Part shown: positions 54,201-61,764 of the stretch, one piece after another
Numbering within the stretch: the first letter of the stretch is position 1
Layout of the letters: every line of letters starts with the position of its first letter
NCBI RefSeq assembly: GCF_900009135.1
Contig: NZ_LT797688.1
Location: 743,722 to 807,721 of the forward strand
DNA length: 64,000 nucleotides
Source of the DNA: Planktothrix sp. PCC 11201
GTDB taxonomy: Bacteria; Cyanobacteriota; Cyanobacteriia; Cyanobacteriales; Microcoleaceae
Direction: 5' to 3'
Made by a program: the position numbers and the translations under genes
Notes under the pieces: generated by a model
What the model saw: the letters and a program-made list of their open reading frames with translations, nothing else
What the model was told of the DNA's origin: nothing
Database searches by the model: none

Positions 54201-54860
54201 AGTGGCGATCGTCAATTCGGTTGGTTAGGATCTCGTCCCTTTACCGATATTCTAATTAAATTTGATCCCCTCACCCAAGATTATGATTTTGATGGGTTCA
54301 AGTTTTCTCCCTTGGATATTGTGATTAATGAACTAGATATTATGACCGCTCGATATCGCGTAGGGGATGGAACTGGAACCACTTTTGTCAGTGCAATTAA
54401 TTCCTGTTCTCAAGATTCCAGTCAAGCCTTATATTTATCATTAAGAAGAATGCTGGCGCAGTTTGAATTAAATCCCCTATTAATGAAATGGTTACGAGAA
54501 AATCCCCACCACGAACAAGCCCAACGGTTCATTCAATTAAGAACCTTAGTTGCCAGTTTAGAAAGTATCTTAATTGCTGGAAGGAAAGTCCGAAAAGATT
54601 GGCAATATGGTTCTCCAACTTTAGGGCGTTTTACTCAAGAAACCCCCCTAAAAACCCTGTCTCGGTTAAGCTCTAGTTGGCGCTCATTATTACCGCGATT
54701 AATTAATGATAAAATCGCCATGATTTTCCTCCAATTAGGAGCCTATCTCTGGATTCTCCGCACCCATCAAGTCGGTGGTCATGATCCTACCCTGAAAGCC
54801 CTGATTCCCACGGATTTTTGGTTTGGAGTTCCTAAATTGAAAAACTTTGAATATGATTAG
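51249..54860 (+). CDS. Giant multi-domain membrane protein with lipase-like GxSxG motif
   Basis: A 1,203-residue protein from the ATG at 51249; an upstream in-frame ATG at 51171 adds 26 residues, and neither start has a ribosome binding site. Residues 1-330 hold about six membrane helices (Yip1-like arrangement). A soluble alpha/beta domain follows with 'VTLIGYSGGGQMSMGAV' (Ser462, a nucleophile-elbow motif) and 'FISLGPVGHNMMGGPMG' giving a candidate His. The C-terminal 600 residues contain beta-rich segments ('GDRALLMHVYGGIGGPNGDH') with no assigned fold. It could be a membrane-bound hydrolase or lipase; I do not recognise a characterised homologue. Confidence 0.72.
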   Translation: METAFNQFWHLVSGAFALNPEVFDQINTLPDGLTVALIIVLIAGLSQAIGQCIVLFANKVTPIRFFLSLGISAIVFALSYGLWAGSIWIASNLFFDVSLSFDLIFRTLGLSYAPQMLGFLIALPYMGIAIGVFLSIWSLLAQFIGLESIAGFEDWSVFICTLIGWVVLQIVQRTIGRPILAFSGWLSNSVAGTSLITDPKKLEQMVMYDGNEPQIITVGKEIWLEAEQQEDVPKQKSSSTVKFVALALLGFLLVLILYPNSNNPLTVGFSLLNHSFRLGLKLVQFGLIALLISIILTPLESLTWWAGWYGVQPLENTGTLVENPNIDTPFNHYVVYLDGINQGSYQYLPEVERFLDALAIATPDNVAIVKGIMPYSVTNKPLTENRPLSFLWRMIDSMVVQNPANPIGFIINARNVVSVAVSADPRYGPIQNQGLAQVLYNSLLSYGYPVDSEVPVTLIGYSGGGQMSMGAVTFLKRTIKAPITVISIAGVISGNTGTMVAEHLYHLVGDQDSVEKVGAIIFPGRWPISLLSNWNFAKRRGKISFISLGPVGHNMMGGPMGDNQLPNGKTHLQQTVDIVTGILLENWEITGLDPNIFKKSSNYELYKKAPFNQVAYYPVKQTLNPELYQPVGNWIGRLILPKLSEREQVQGVLFEIYHADSSHQHRVGQIVNLRWDLQVSSVKERVKLVTQDVNFIDQVKVSKSQGNIHPERINGWSKVDPLESIAGARPQDDMIVVLKDPVVLKDTGLERPSLYIQHDPVEITGRFYALVRFIENLGNDFFLVRHYSPASQQFNGPEERVYLPSVIANRDGALSSINQDLEQSPVNASGWYIFGQKNIDGQFVVQAIAPYQLFSLTPDLVISGQQKTLDYINWEYWKNKVTPQGQVKTIFLNPNQDNSTNNIVPESLWKEGDRALLMHVYGGIGGPNGDHTPFGIYFGHFAYGIATVVRDRLTQDLRFNIEYRQIYTHNCDGIISGSLDWTRYSGDRQFGWLGSRPFTDILIKFDPLTQDYDFDGFKFSPLDIVINELDIMTARYRVGDGTGTTFVSAINSCSQDSSQALYLSLRRMLAQFELNPLLMKWLRENPHHEQAQRFIQLRTLVASLESILIAGRKVRKDWQYGSPTLGRFTQETPLKTLSRLSSSWRSLLPRLINDKIAMIFLQLGAYLWILRTHQVGGHDPTLKALIPTDFWFGVPKLKNFEYD

Positions 54861-55136
54861 TTATTCAAATAGTTTTTGTAAAGATTCATGAATAAAGTTT
54901 AGATTCTGCAAAGGTTTATGATCTGAATTTAAAGATTTAGTTAAATCAAGACCGCTCAGAAGATTAATAGATACTACATGACGATGATTAGAGTATATTG
55001 GAGAATATCCAGGGTATTATCAGCACGTTCTCTGATGCGGAAGCGGGTTTTGAGCCAGGATTAGTCAGAAATCGGACTAACAATTAACTCTGCATTCGAG
55101 GGGTAAACCGATACCGCAACCCACAGGGGGTAGACT

Positions 55137-55256
55137 ATGACCGGATTAGAATTAGCAATTTTCATTGTCGGGCCGTTAGTGTCATTTTTATTTGCGATCG
55201 CACTAACACCCAACAAAGCCGAAATTGTTTCCGATCAGGAACATTCTCATATTTAG
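55137..55256 (+). CDS. 39-residue single-helix membrane peptide
   Basis: A short frame 'MTGLELAIFIVGPLVSFLFA...ALTPNKAE' with one membrane helix (about residues 4-24) and a polar acidic tail ending 'SDQEHSHI'. The size and layout resemble small photosystem or cytochrome complex subunits, but it does not match the ones I know (PsbM, PsbX, PsaM, PetN). 'CAGGGGG' ten bases upstream could be the ribosome binding site. It lies in an otherwise gene-free stretch, 69 bp before the deacetylase gene. Confidence 0.5.
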   Translation: MTGLELAIFIVGPLVSFLFAIALTPNKAEIVSDQEHSHI

Positions 55257-55325
55257 TTAAGATTTACGGGAGTTAGAGGGAAAGTCTCGTAGTCTATAGT
55301 CAGATTATCCTGACTTTGAAAATCA

Positions 55326-56231
55326 ATGATAGGTTCCCGAAATTTTCAACGGTTTTCACAGATTCTACTCGGTGGTGTTAGTGGAATATTTGTAGTGAGT
55401 TTTAATCATGGACAAGTTGCTGTTTCCTTACCTATTGTTGGACTACAAGCTCAAAATTCGGTGATCACACAACCGATTAATTCTGCTGAAAATGGCATGG
55501 AAGATCCGACAATTCCACCATTAGGAAAACCAGACTCTTTTATTCCTAGAAAACCTTTTCCACCACCTAATTTAAAGAAACCAGAAAAACCCTATTATTC
55601 TTTAATTCCAGAACGCTATAAAGGCAAAACCGTTCATAATGTTTCCCCTCGAAATCAAGAAAAAGTTATTGCCTTAACCTTTGATGATGGCCCCTGGCCA
55701 GAAACACCCAAGGTCTTAACAGTTTTAAAAGAGTTTAATGTTAAAGCCACCTTCTTTATTCTAGGCCAAAATTTACCGTTATATCCTAACATTATTAAGC
55801 AAGTAGTTCAGGAAGGTCACGCCGTTGGAAATCATAGTTGGACGCATTCTTATCCAAAAATGGAACCGCAAAAAGCTAAAGCCGAAATTGAAAATACATC
55901 GGCAAAATTACAGTTGATGACGGGATTAAAAACCAGGTTATTTCGGCCGCCTGGGGGAATTTTAGATAATGGTGTTGCCGACTATGCCCGCAGTAAAAAT
56001 TATGCCATTATTATGTGGTCTATTGATACGAAAGACTTCCAACAACCCACAGCTTCAATTTTAGCAAATCGCGTTTTAAATCAAGCCCGTCCAGGGGATA
56101 TTGTGTTAATGCACGATGGCGGCGGAAATCGTTCTCAAACCATAGAAGCGTTAAAAATTATGATTCCTGAATTACAAAAACGTGGCTATCGGTTTGTAAC
56201 AGTTTCCGAATTGTTGAATTTAGCTGAATAA
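55326..56231 (+). CDS. Exported polysaccharide deacetylase (NodB, CE4)
   Basis: A 301-residue protein: N-terminal hydrophobic anchor or signal ('ILLGGVSGIFVVSFNHG'), proline-rich linker (65-95) and a NodB domain (about 108-300). CE4 motifs: 'LTFDDGPWPETP' (catalytic base Asp plus metal Asp), 'GNHSWTHSYP' (metal His pair), 'FRPPGG' (motif 3) and 'IVLMHDGGGNR' (motif 5). It removes N-acetyl groups from peptidoglycan or an exopolysaccharide at the cell envelope; which polymer cannot be told. Confidence 0.92.
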   Translation: MIGSRNFQRFSQILLGGVSGIFVVSFNHGQVAVSLPIVGLQAQNSVITQPINSAENGMEDPTIPPLGKPDSFIPRKPFPPPNLKKPEKPYYSLIPERYKGKTVHNVSPRNQEKVIALTFDDGPWPETPKVLTVLKEFNVKATFFILGQNLPLYPNIIKQVVQEGHAVGNHSWTHSYPKMEPQKAKAEIENTSAKLQLMTGLKTRLFRPPGGILDNGVADYARSKNYAIIMWSIDTKDFQQPTASILANRVLNQARPGDIVLMHDGGGNRSQTIEALKIMIPELQKRGYRFVTVSELLNLAE

Positions 56232-56380
56232 TAGAGCGCTAAAGCCCAACAACGGGTGTTTGCGATCTTCGCAGCTTACCGTAGGTATCGCTTTTTAATA
56301 CTTAAAAATAGTTGGCAAAAATTGATCCTATTGGTTATAATTGCTAAAAAGATTTAATATAGAAGGAGATCATCGCTACA

Positions 56381-56596
56381 ATGTACAAAGTTATCCAAGC
56401 AACTTGTAATAATGGTAATCTGATCCTCTCTGAAAAGTTGAGTGATGAATGGGAAGGAAAAAGTTTTAAAGTTATTCTTGTGGAAACAGATGAAATTGAA
56501 GTCAAAAAGCAAAGATTTTTTGAGTTTATAGATCAACATTCCTTGATTCTTCCTGATGACTATGAATTTAATAGAGAGGAACTTTATGAAAAATAA
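56381..56596 (+). CDS. Antitoxin-like small protein
   Basis: A 71-residue acidic protein ('YKVIQATCNNGNLILSEKLS', 'FFEFIDQHSLILPDDYEFNR') of the type that precedes PIN-domain toxins: an N-terminal beta strand and a C-terminal toxin-binding helix. AAGGAG lies about 12 bases before the ATG. Its last codons overlap the start of the PIN frame (56586) by 11 bp, the usual toxin-antitoxin coupling. Because the toxin is broken, it may be an orphan antitoxin. Confidence 0.7.
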   Translation: MYKVIQATCNNGNLILSEKLSDEWEGKSFKVILVETDEIEVKKQRFFEFIDQHSLILPDDYEFNREELYEK

Positions 56597-56904
56597 GGTT
56601 TTATTAGACACTAACCTCTGGGTTTATCTTTACTCCCAAAATTCACCGAAGAAGTCTGTTAAAGTGAGAGAGTTGGTTAATAATAACTTTACCTCAATCA
56701 TTTGTGGAAATAGATATTTTAAAAGTGATCACAGCGTTAGACATTAATTCTAAATACGGTTATACTTATTGGGATAGTCTAGTTCTGGCTACGGCTTTAC
56801 AACACAATTGTAATATTTTATCTTCAGAAGATATGCAAGCTAATCAACTCATTGAACAAAAAACAATAATTATCAATCCATTTTTAGTAACACAATTAGA
56901 GTAA
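56586..56904 (+). pseudogene. PIN-domain toxin, disrupted
   Basis: The first frame (from ATG 56586) reads 'MKNKVLLDTNLWVYLYSQNS', the N-terminal strand and first acidic residue of a PIN ribonuclease, up to 'NNNFTSIICGN' near 56711. A second frame continues from about 56704 with 'GYTYWDSLVLATALQHNCN' and 'LSSEDMQANQLIEQ', the PIN C-terminus. The expected 25-35 residues in between, including a catalytic Glu, are absent: an internal deletion plus frameshift. About 105 codons remain of an expected 130-140. The toxin should be inactive. Confidence 0.8.
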
Positions 56905-56917
56905 ATAATATAATTAA

Positions 56918-56957
56918 ATGAGCCCTGAAGGGCTCACTACGAGGTTTCACGCCTAGG
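56918..56957. repeat. AGCCCTGAAGGGCT-type dispersed hairpin
   Basis: 'GAGCCCTGAAGGGCTC' forms a tight stem-loop, followed by 'ACTACGAGG' and 'CACGCCT'. Same family as 47066-47090; a diverged copy ('AGTCCTGAAGGACT') is at 61739. Confidence 0.75.
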
Positions 56958-56967
56958 TATGGGAGAA

Positions 56968-58653
56968 TTAACCTAAGTTTAAATCCGTCACAGCACCAAT
57001 ACTGCTGGATGAAACTAACTTAGCATATTTGGCTAAAACTCCTTTAGTATAACGGGGTTTTGGAGCTTGCCAATTTTGCCGACGTTGGGCTAATTCTTCC
57101 TCGGAAATATTCACTTGTAATAACCGTTGATGGGCATCAATGGTAATACTATCCCCCTCTTGAATTAAACCAATATTCCCACCAACCGCAGCTTCTGGGG
57201 CAACATGACCGACCACCATGCCATAGGTGCCCCCAGAGAAACGACCATCGGTAATTAATCCGACTTTATCCCCTAAACCTGCCCCAATAATTGCCGAAGT
57301 TGGCGCTAACATTTCCCGCATTCCTGGCCCGCCTTTCGGCCCTTCATAACGAATCACAATCACATCACCAGCACTAATTTTTCCGGCTAAAATGGCATCC
57401 AAACATTCTTCTTCCGATTCAAAAACCCGGGCTGGGCCAGTAATCACTGGATTTTTAACTCCGGTAATTTTAGCAACCGCACCTTCCGTGGCTAAATTGC
57501 CTTTTAAAATGGCTAAATGTCCTTGAGCATACATAGGATTATTCCAAGGACGAATTACATCTTGGTCGGGACTAGGTTCGGAGGGAACATCGGCTAATTG
57601 TTCGGCAACAGTTTTCCCAGTTATTGTTAAGGCATCCCCGTGAATTAAGCCTTTTTCTAATAACATTTTCATCACTAACGGAATACCCCCGGCTTTGTGT
57701 AAATCCGTAGCCACATAACGACCACTGGGCTTTAAATCACACAATACGGGAACCTTCGCCCGAATCACTTCAAAATCATCAATAGTTAGTTCAACTCCGA
57801 TGGCATTAGCAATAGCTAATAAGTGTAAAACTGAATTAGTTGAACCGCCCACGGCCATAATCACAGCGATCGCATTTTCAAAGGCTTTTCGGGTGATAAT
57901 TTGACGGGGAAGAATACCATTTTTAATCGCTTCTCGTAACACATAGGCCGACTTTTCTGTACTTTCGGCTTTTTCCTCATCTTCTGCTGCCATGGTGGAG
58001 GAATACATTAAACTCATTCCCATCGCTTCAATGGCAGAAGACATGGTATTTGCTGTGTACATTCCCCCACAGGAACCCGCCCCTGGACACGACCGACGTT
58101 CGACTTCAATTAATTCTGTTTCGTCAATTTTTCCCGCGCTATATTGTCCGACGGCTTCAAAAGCGCTAACAACAGTTAAATCTTTACCATTATAATGTCC
58201 GGGTTTAATCGTTCCACCGTATACAAATATCGCCGGAATATTCATCCGAGAAATCGCAATCATCGCCCCGGGCATATTTTTATCACAGCCACCAATTGCT
58301 AAAACCGCATCCATACTTTGGGCGTTACAAGCGGTTTCAATAGAATCAGCAATTACCTCGCGGGAAACTAAAGAATATTTCATCCCCTCAGTCCCCATAG
58401 AAATGCCATCGCTGACGGTAATTGTCCCGAACATTTGCGGCATAGCCCCCGCTTGTTTTAGGGCGGCTTCAGCGCGTAATGCTAGGGTGTTGATGCCCAT
58501 ATTGCAGGGGGTGATGGTGCTGTAACCGTTGGCAATCCCGACTATGGGCTTGACAAAATCGTGATCCCCAAATCCCACCGCCCGCAACATGGCACGGTTT
58601 GGGGTGCGTTGGGTTCCTTGGGTAATGGCTTGACTTCTAAGGTTATCGGACAT
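56968..58653 (-). CDS. ilvD: Dihydroxy-acid dehydratase
   Basis: A 561-residue Fe-S enzyme that dehydrates 2,3-dihydroxy-isovalerate and -methylvalerate in valine, leucine and isoleucine synthesis. The cluster-binding cysteines are visible in '[14 protein letters not shown]' (near 52), '[13 protein letters not shown]' (near 122) and '[19 protein letters not shown]' (near 190); '[20 protein letters not shown]' near the C-terminus is the substrate-binding signature. Normal length for the short [2Fe-2S]-type IlvD. Single gene. Confidence 0.97.
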   Translation of the reverse strand: MSDNLRSQAITQGTQRTPNRAMLRAVGFGDHDFVKPIVGIANGYSTITPCNMGINTLALRAEAALKQAGAMPQMFGTITVSDGISMGTEGMKYSLVSREVIADSIETACNAQSMDAVLAIGGCDKNMPGAMIAISRMNIPAIFVYGGTIKPGHYNGKDLTVVSAFEAVGQYSAGKIDETELIEVERRSCPGAGSCGGMYTANTMSSAIEAMGMSLMYSSTMAAEDEEKAESTEKSAYVLREAIKNGILPRQIITRKAFENAIAVIMAVGGSTNSVLHLLAIANAIGVELTIDDFEVIRAKVPVLCDLKPSGRYVATDLHKAGGIPLVMKMLLEKGLIHGDALTITGKTVAEQLADVPSEPSPDQDVIRPWNNPMYAQGHLAILKGNLATEGAVAKITGVKNPVITGPARVFESEEECLDAILAGKISAGDVIVIRYEGPKGGPGMREMLAPTSAIIGAGLGDKVGLITDGRFSGGTYGMVVGHVAPEAAVGGNIGLIQEGDSITIDAHQRLLQVNISEEELAQRRQNWQAPKPRYTKGVLAKYAKLVSSSSIGAVTDLNLG

Positions 58654-58823
58654 TAATGCTTCCTCATTGTGTGCGGGTTGTGTTCCAACGGTTCAACGAC
58701 GTTTTTTGTGGTGTTGTTACTCGCTGATCTAACCCGTTTTTTATATGGTTATTATTATCTCAGAAAATGTGATAAATTATTAATTACTTTAGAAATTGAT
58801 GGGGTTGGCTCAATAATACTTCG

Positions 58824-59534
58824 ATGAATTTTAGTTTTGAATCTGAAAAAGTTTCAATCATTATTCCGGTTTTAAATGAAGCCGAAAATATTGGGTTGGT
58901 AATTTCTACAATTCAACGGGCAGAAAATATAGAAATTATTATTGTTGATGGGGAAAGTCAGGATAATACCGTTGAAATAGCTCAAGGTTTGGGGGTGAAA
59001 GTGATATCGACAAATCGAGGACGGGCACTACAAATGAATGTAGGAGCAAAGGTGGCAACGGGGAAGATTTTATTATTCTTGCATGGAGATACTCAATTAC
59101 CCCTAGGATTTGAAACGGAAATCCGAAAAACTTTGAACGATTCTAATATAATTGCCGGAGCGTTTAAATTAAAAATTAATGCCCCCGAATTGAGTTTAAG
59201 GTTCATTGAAACCACCGTATTCTGGCGTTCAAAATATTTACAAATGCCCTACGGAGATCAGGCTATTTTTATCAAAGCTACCACTTTTTTGGAGATAGGT
59301 GGATTTCCTGAACAACCGATTATGGAGGATTTTGAATTCATCCGTCGTTTAAATCGTCTAGGGAAAATTGAGATTTTATCAAGTCCTGTAATTACATCAG
59401 GACGACGGTGGCAAAAGTTAGGCATATTCAAAACCACATTTATGAATCAGTGTATGGTCATCGGATATTATCTAGGAATTTCCCCGACAAAATTAGCTCA
59501 ATGGTATCGGGGGAAGGGAATAGGTAATGGGTAA
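58824..59534 (+). CDS. Family 2 glycosyltransferase, TIGR04283 type
   Basis: A 236-residue GT-A fold transferase. Motifs: 'VSIIIPVLNEAENIG' (nucleotide-sugar binding), 'IIIVDGESQDNT', 'GRALQMNVGAKVATGKILLF' and 'LHGDTQLP' (the DxD-like position), then 'MEDFEFIRRLNRLGKI' (catalytic ED). The combination 'GRA.QMN.GA' identifies the TIGR04283 group. Acceptor unknown. The final residues 'GIGNG' and the stop codon are supplied by a dispersed repeat (59519-59560), so the native C-terminus may have been replaced. Confidence 0.87.
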   Translation: MNFSFESEKVSIIIPVLNEAENIGLVISTIQRAENIEIIIVDGESQDNTVEIAQGLGVKVISTNRGRALQMNVGAKVATGKILLFLHGDTQLPLGFETEIRKTLNDSNIIAGAFKLKINAPELSLRFIETTVFWRSKYLQMPYGDQAIFIKATTFLEIGGFPEQPIMEDFEFIRRLNRLGKIEILSSPVITSGRRWQKLGIFKTTFMNQCMVIGYYLGISPTKLAQWYRGKGIGNG

Positions 59535-59560
59535 TTACGAATTACGAATTACGAATGGGT
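59519..59560. repeat. Dispersed ATTACGAATTACGAATTACGAA repeat
   Basis: 'AATAGGTAATGGGTAATT' is followed by three 'ACGAATT' units. It overlaps the 3' end of the glycosyltransferase gene. Same family as 16635-16696 and 49660-49692. Confidence 0.8.
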
Positions 59561-59720
59561 TTTGGGTGATATTAAGCGAGCGAGGACGTGACGCCAACGC
59601 ACTGCTTCTGCTCCCCCTGTTCCCTAATATAAAATCAGATTTTGCCGTTGTCCTAAAAAAATGTTGACAATCGAGATCAGGTTTTGCTATAATTTGACAT
59701 CGTGCAAATATAAATTCCTT

Positions 59721-59793
59721 GCTGCTTTAGCTCAGTTGGTAGAGCGGTTCACTCGTAATGAACAGGCCGTCGGTTCAAGTCCGATAAGCAGCT
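59721..59793 (+). tRNA. trnT: tRNA-Thr (anticodon CGU)
   Basis: A full cloverleaf: acceptor GCTGCTT/AAGCAGC, D stem GCTC/GAGC with AGTTGGTA loop, anticodon stem GTTCA/TGAAC with loop CTCGTAA (CGT anticodon, reads ACG), T stem GTCGG/CCGAT with TTCAAGT loop, discriminator T. No CCA is encoded. TTGACA (59663) and TATAAT (59689) about 20 bp apart lie upstream as a possible promoter. An inverted copy of its middle follows at 59844. Confidence 0.95.
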
Positions 59794-59843
59794 TTTTGAT
59801 TTCCAATTCTATAACGCTTTATTTATCGGTCTTTCACCTTTAG

Positions 59844-59874
59844 CCTGTTCATTACGAGTGAACCGCTCTACCAA
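59844..59874 (-). repeat. 31-bp inverted copy of the tRNA-Thr core
   Basis: Positions 59844-59874 are the exact reverse complement of tRNA positions 59736-59766 (D-loop end through the anticodon arm). A further piece, 'CAGCTTATCGG' near 59905, resembles the reverse complement of the tRNA 3' part. A read-through transcript would fold this segment back on the tRNA. Confidence 0.9.
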
Positions 59875-60087
59875 TTATCCCTCGTTTTTCCCTCAATCTA
59901 TCTACAGCTTATCGGGTAATTGAGGGAATACCCCATAGCTTACTCATACAAACATTTAATCTAAAACCCTAAATAATTAATTTTTACTTATACCTTTAAA
60001 ACTTAAAATCCCACTATCACAAAAAGTTAAACCTGTCAAATCAGATAAATAGAAAGTTATATAAGGAATAACCCATAAATTATTCCC

Positions 60088-60514
60088 ACAGTACTTACGC
60101 AAGCACGCTATATATAGCGTATCAAAAGTACATGATCTAGTTTGGTTTTATCATCATGCTCTGGCTGATATATGCGATAATCAATTACCCAAAATAAACC
60201 CAGTTCTGGATTAACATAAAAACCCAATACCTGACAGTACACGATGTTCTGTTCCACTATATTGACGACGGACTAATTCAATCTTTTCCCCAAACCTTTT
60301 AGCCAATACTGTATCATCAAAAATGATCGCACTATTTTCACTGATTTGGATATCTTTTTTGACATTTTGCCACAAAGATATTGACTGTTAAATATCTATC
60401 AATCAGCATAATTTTTGTGTCTAAATTTTATATTGCTGGCGCAAATACTTGAACAATTGGCAGCGTTCGCTGGCTTACTGCACACTATATATAGTGTGCT
60501 TGCGTAAGTCCTGT
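60088..60514. mobile_element. 427-bp decayed insertion sequence with 33-bp terminal inverted repeats
   Basis: The left end (60088-60120) reads ACAGT-ACTTACGCAAGCAC-G-CTATATATAG-C-GT; the right end (60482-60514), read in reverse, is ACAGG-ACTTACGCAAGCAC-A-CTATATATAG-T-GT. Only three of 33 positions differ. The interior holds a broken transposase frame on the minus strand. No clear target-site duplication was found. The size suggests a MITE-like internal-deletion derivative that could have been moved by a full-length relative. Confidence 0.85.
60108..60387 (-). pseudogene. Transposase fragment (IS4/IS701-like DDE)
   Basis: The minus-strand frame reads 'LWQNVKKDIQISENSAII' then 'FDDTVLAKRFGEKIELVRRQ' and 'YSGTEHRVLSGIGF', a DDE-transposase catalytic core with the DDT motif typical of IS4/IS701-type enzymes. 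A run of five T near 60216 shifts the frame; the next frame then gives 'YVNPELGLFWVIDYRIYQPE'. A stop in the inverted repeat ends it. Upstream, a separate frame 'MLIDRYLTVNIF' looks like the native start, so a large internal part is missing. Confidence 0.75.
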
Positions 60515-60750
60515 CTGAGTTTGATACATTTGTCCAGAAACTTATTAATCCCTGAGATGCTCCACTCACAGCCGGAAGCTAGGCTTGTGCGTTTCCCTCC
60601 TTTCCATGGCTCAATAAACTTGAAATTGAGCCGGGTTTCAACCCGTTGGGCTGTTCCCTTGGGTATTAGTGGTTCGATAGCTAACCAATGTTTTAAAACA
60701 TCGCCATAGGTTTCAAACCCACCTATAGGGGATTTATCCAGTCTATCCAT
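60475..60750 (-). CDS. Hypothetical protein cut off by the insertion sequence
   Basis: A 91-codon frame begins 'MDRLDKSPIGGFETYGDVLK' and runs into the right terminal inverted repeat, which supplies the last 11 codons ('LRKHTIYSVQ') and the stop. The part outside the element (about 80 residues, 'IEPLIPKGTAQRVETRLNFK', 'GCEWSISGINKFLDKC') matches nothing I know. It may be the 5' part of a gene interrupted by the element, or not a gene at all; on the other side of the element an open stretch ('CGNNLWVIPYITFYLSD') could be a continuation but does not prove it. Confidence 0.3.
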   Translation of the reverse strand: MDRLDKSPIGGFETYGDVLKHWLAIEPLIPKGTAQRVETRLNFKFIEPWKGGKRTSLASGCEWSISGINKFLDKCIKLRQDLRKHTIYSVQ

Positions 60751-60825
60751 TTTCTATCCGTTCCAAAATAAGTGATTAATTTTGGATAGACTACTGAACG
60801 ATAGAATCAGTGTTTGAACGTTATT

Positions 60826-60851
60826 CGGGGGTTCGAGTCCCTCCATACTCG
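60826..60851 (+). other. tRNA-like 3' fragment (T arm plus acceptor strand)
   Basis: 'GGGGGTTCGAGTCCCTCC' has a T-arm fold (GGGGG/CCCTC with TTCGAGT loop) followed by a 7-nt acceptor-like strand and a T-run. No matching 5' half (GAGTATG) was found upstream, so it looks like a tRNA 3' remnant of the kind left by integrating elements. Confidence 0.5.
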
Positions 60852-61041
60852 TTTTTTTTGTTGCCACAACCTAACTACCGTCAGGATTCGAGTGACTTTA
60901 ATCCTTGATTTTGATTTGTGCCTGTGTTGAACAATTAGTCAAGCGTATACCCATGTCAACCCTATGAAAATAGTATCTCGTCCGGGGGATTTTGTCAAGT
61001 AAATTCCCTGGAAATCGGCGAAAAATTTATCTAATAATAGA

Positions 61042-61605
61042 CTACAGACGAGAATCAAGATAAGGAAACTGAGTTTTGATATTCCAGGTTTGTCCGTTAT
61101 GAATTAATAAAGTTAATTGAGGGACAGTAAACTCAAAATAAATCGGACGTTGGGCAAATTCTAGCCATGCGGCTTTAAAAGCTATTCGACTTAAATCTTT
61201 AAAAGCGACGGTAATATGGGGAGAAAACGAACGTTTTTTAGAAACTTCATCAACAATATTAAGCTGTTGTGCTAAATTATCCATTAACTGTTGTTGAAGA
61301 TTAATTAATTCTGGTGTTTTGATTACATCTACAAACAGGACACGCGGAGGAAAAGCATTAAACCCCGATAATGTGATCGGAATGGGGGTATGATTAATGG
61401 CAAATGTAGTTAAATGTTGTTCTAAAGTTGGCAGGTCTTCTATTAACCATTTAAACGGGGGTTGTAAAGTAATATGGGGAGGAGATTTCAAGGCATGGCA
61501 ACTATTATAGGTTTGAGCAAAATAATGTTTAATTTCCGTAATGTGATCTTGAATAGGTTGAGGAGGAAGTAAGGCAAGAAAAAACAGTTTTTCTGAAGTT
61601 TTCAT
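61042..61605 (-). CDS. 2'-5' RNA ligase / 2H phosphoesterase family protein
   Basis: A 187-residue protein with the two H-x-T motifs that define 2H phosphoesterases: 'SPPHITLQPPFKW' (near residue 42) and 'FSPHITVAFKDL' (near 127), spaced as in LigT/ThpR. Such enzymes act on 2',3'-cyclic phosphates or 2'-5' bonds in RNA. Physiological substrate unknown. Length and both lobes are complete. It stands alone on the minus strand, 160 bp downstream of potA, with a diverged repeat hairpin at 61739 between them. Confidence 0.88.
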   Translation of the reverse strand: MKTSEKLFFLALLPPQPIQDHITEIKHYFAQTYNSCHALKSPPHITLQPPFKWLIEDLPTLEQHLTTFAINHTPIPITLSGFNAFPPRVLFVDVIKTPELINLQQQLMDNLAQQLNIVDEVSKKRSFSPHITVAFKDLSRIAFKAAWLEFAQRPIYFEFTVPQLTLLIHNGQTWNIKTQFPYLDSRL

Positions 61606-61764
61606 ATCTAAACCCGTAGGGTTTCACTATCAACGGCTAGAATATAAAGTTTAACTGCTTAACAGTTTAGTGGTTTGTTTTTAATTTTTTGGTATGGCAA
61701 AATCGGGCTATCTAAATTCAATGGAGTTGAGAGTTAAGAGAGTCCTGAAGGACTTACTACGGGT

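Noticed and set aside
59661..59843. 60-codon plus frame covering the tRNA
   Set aside because: It lies across the tRNA-Thr gene and its promoter; not coding.
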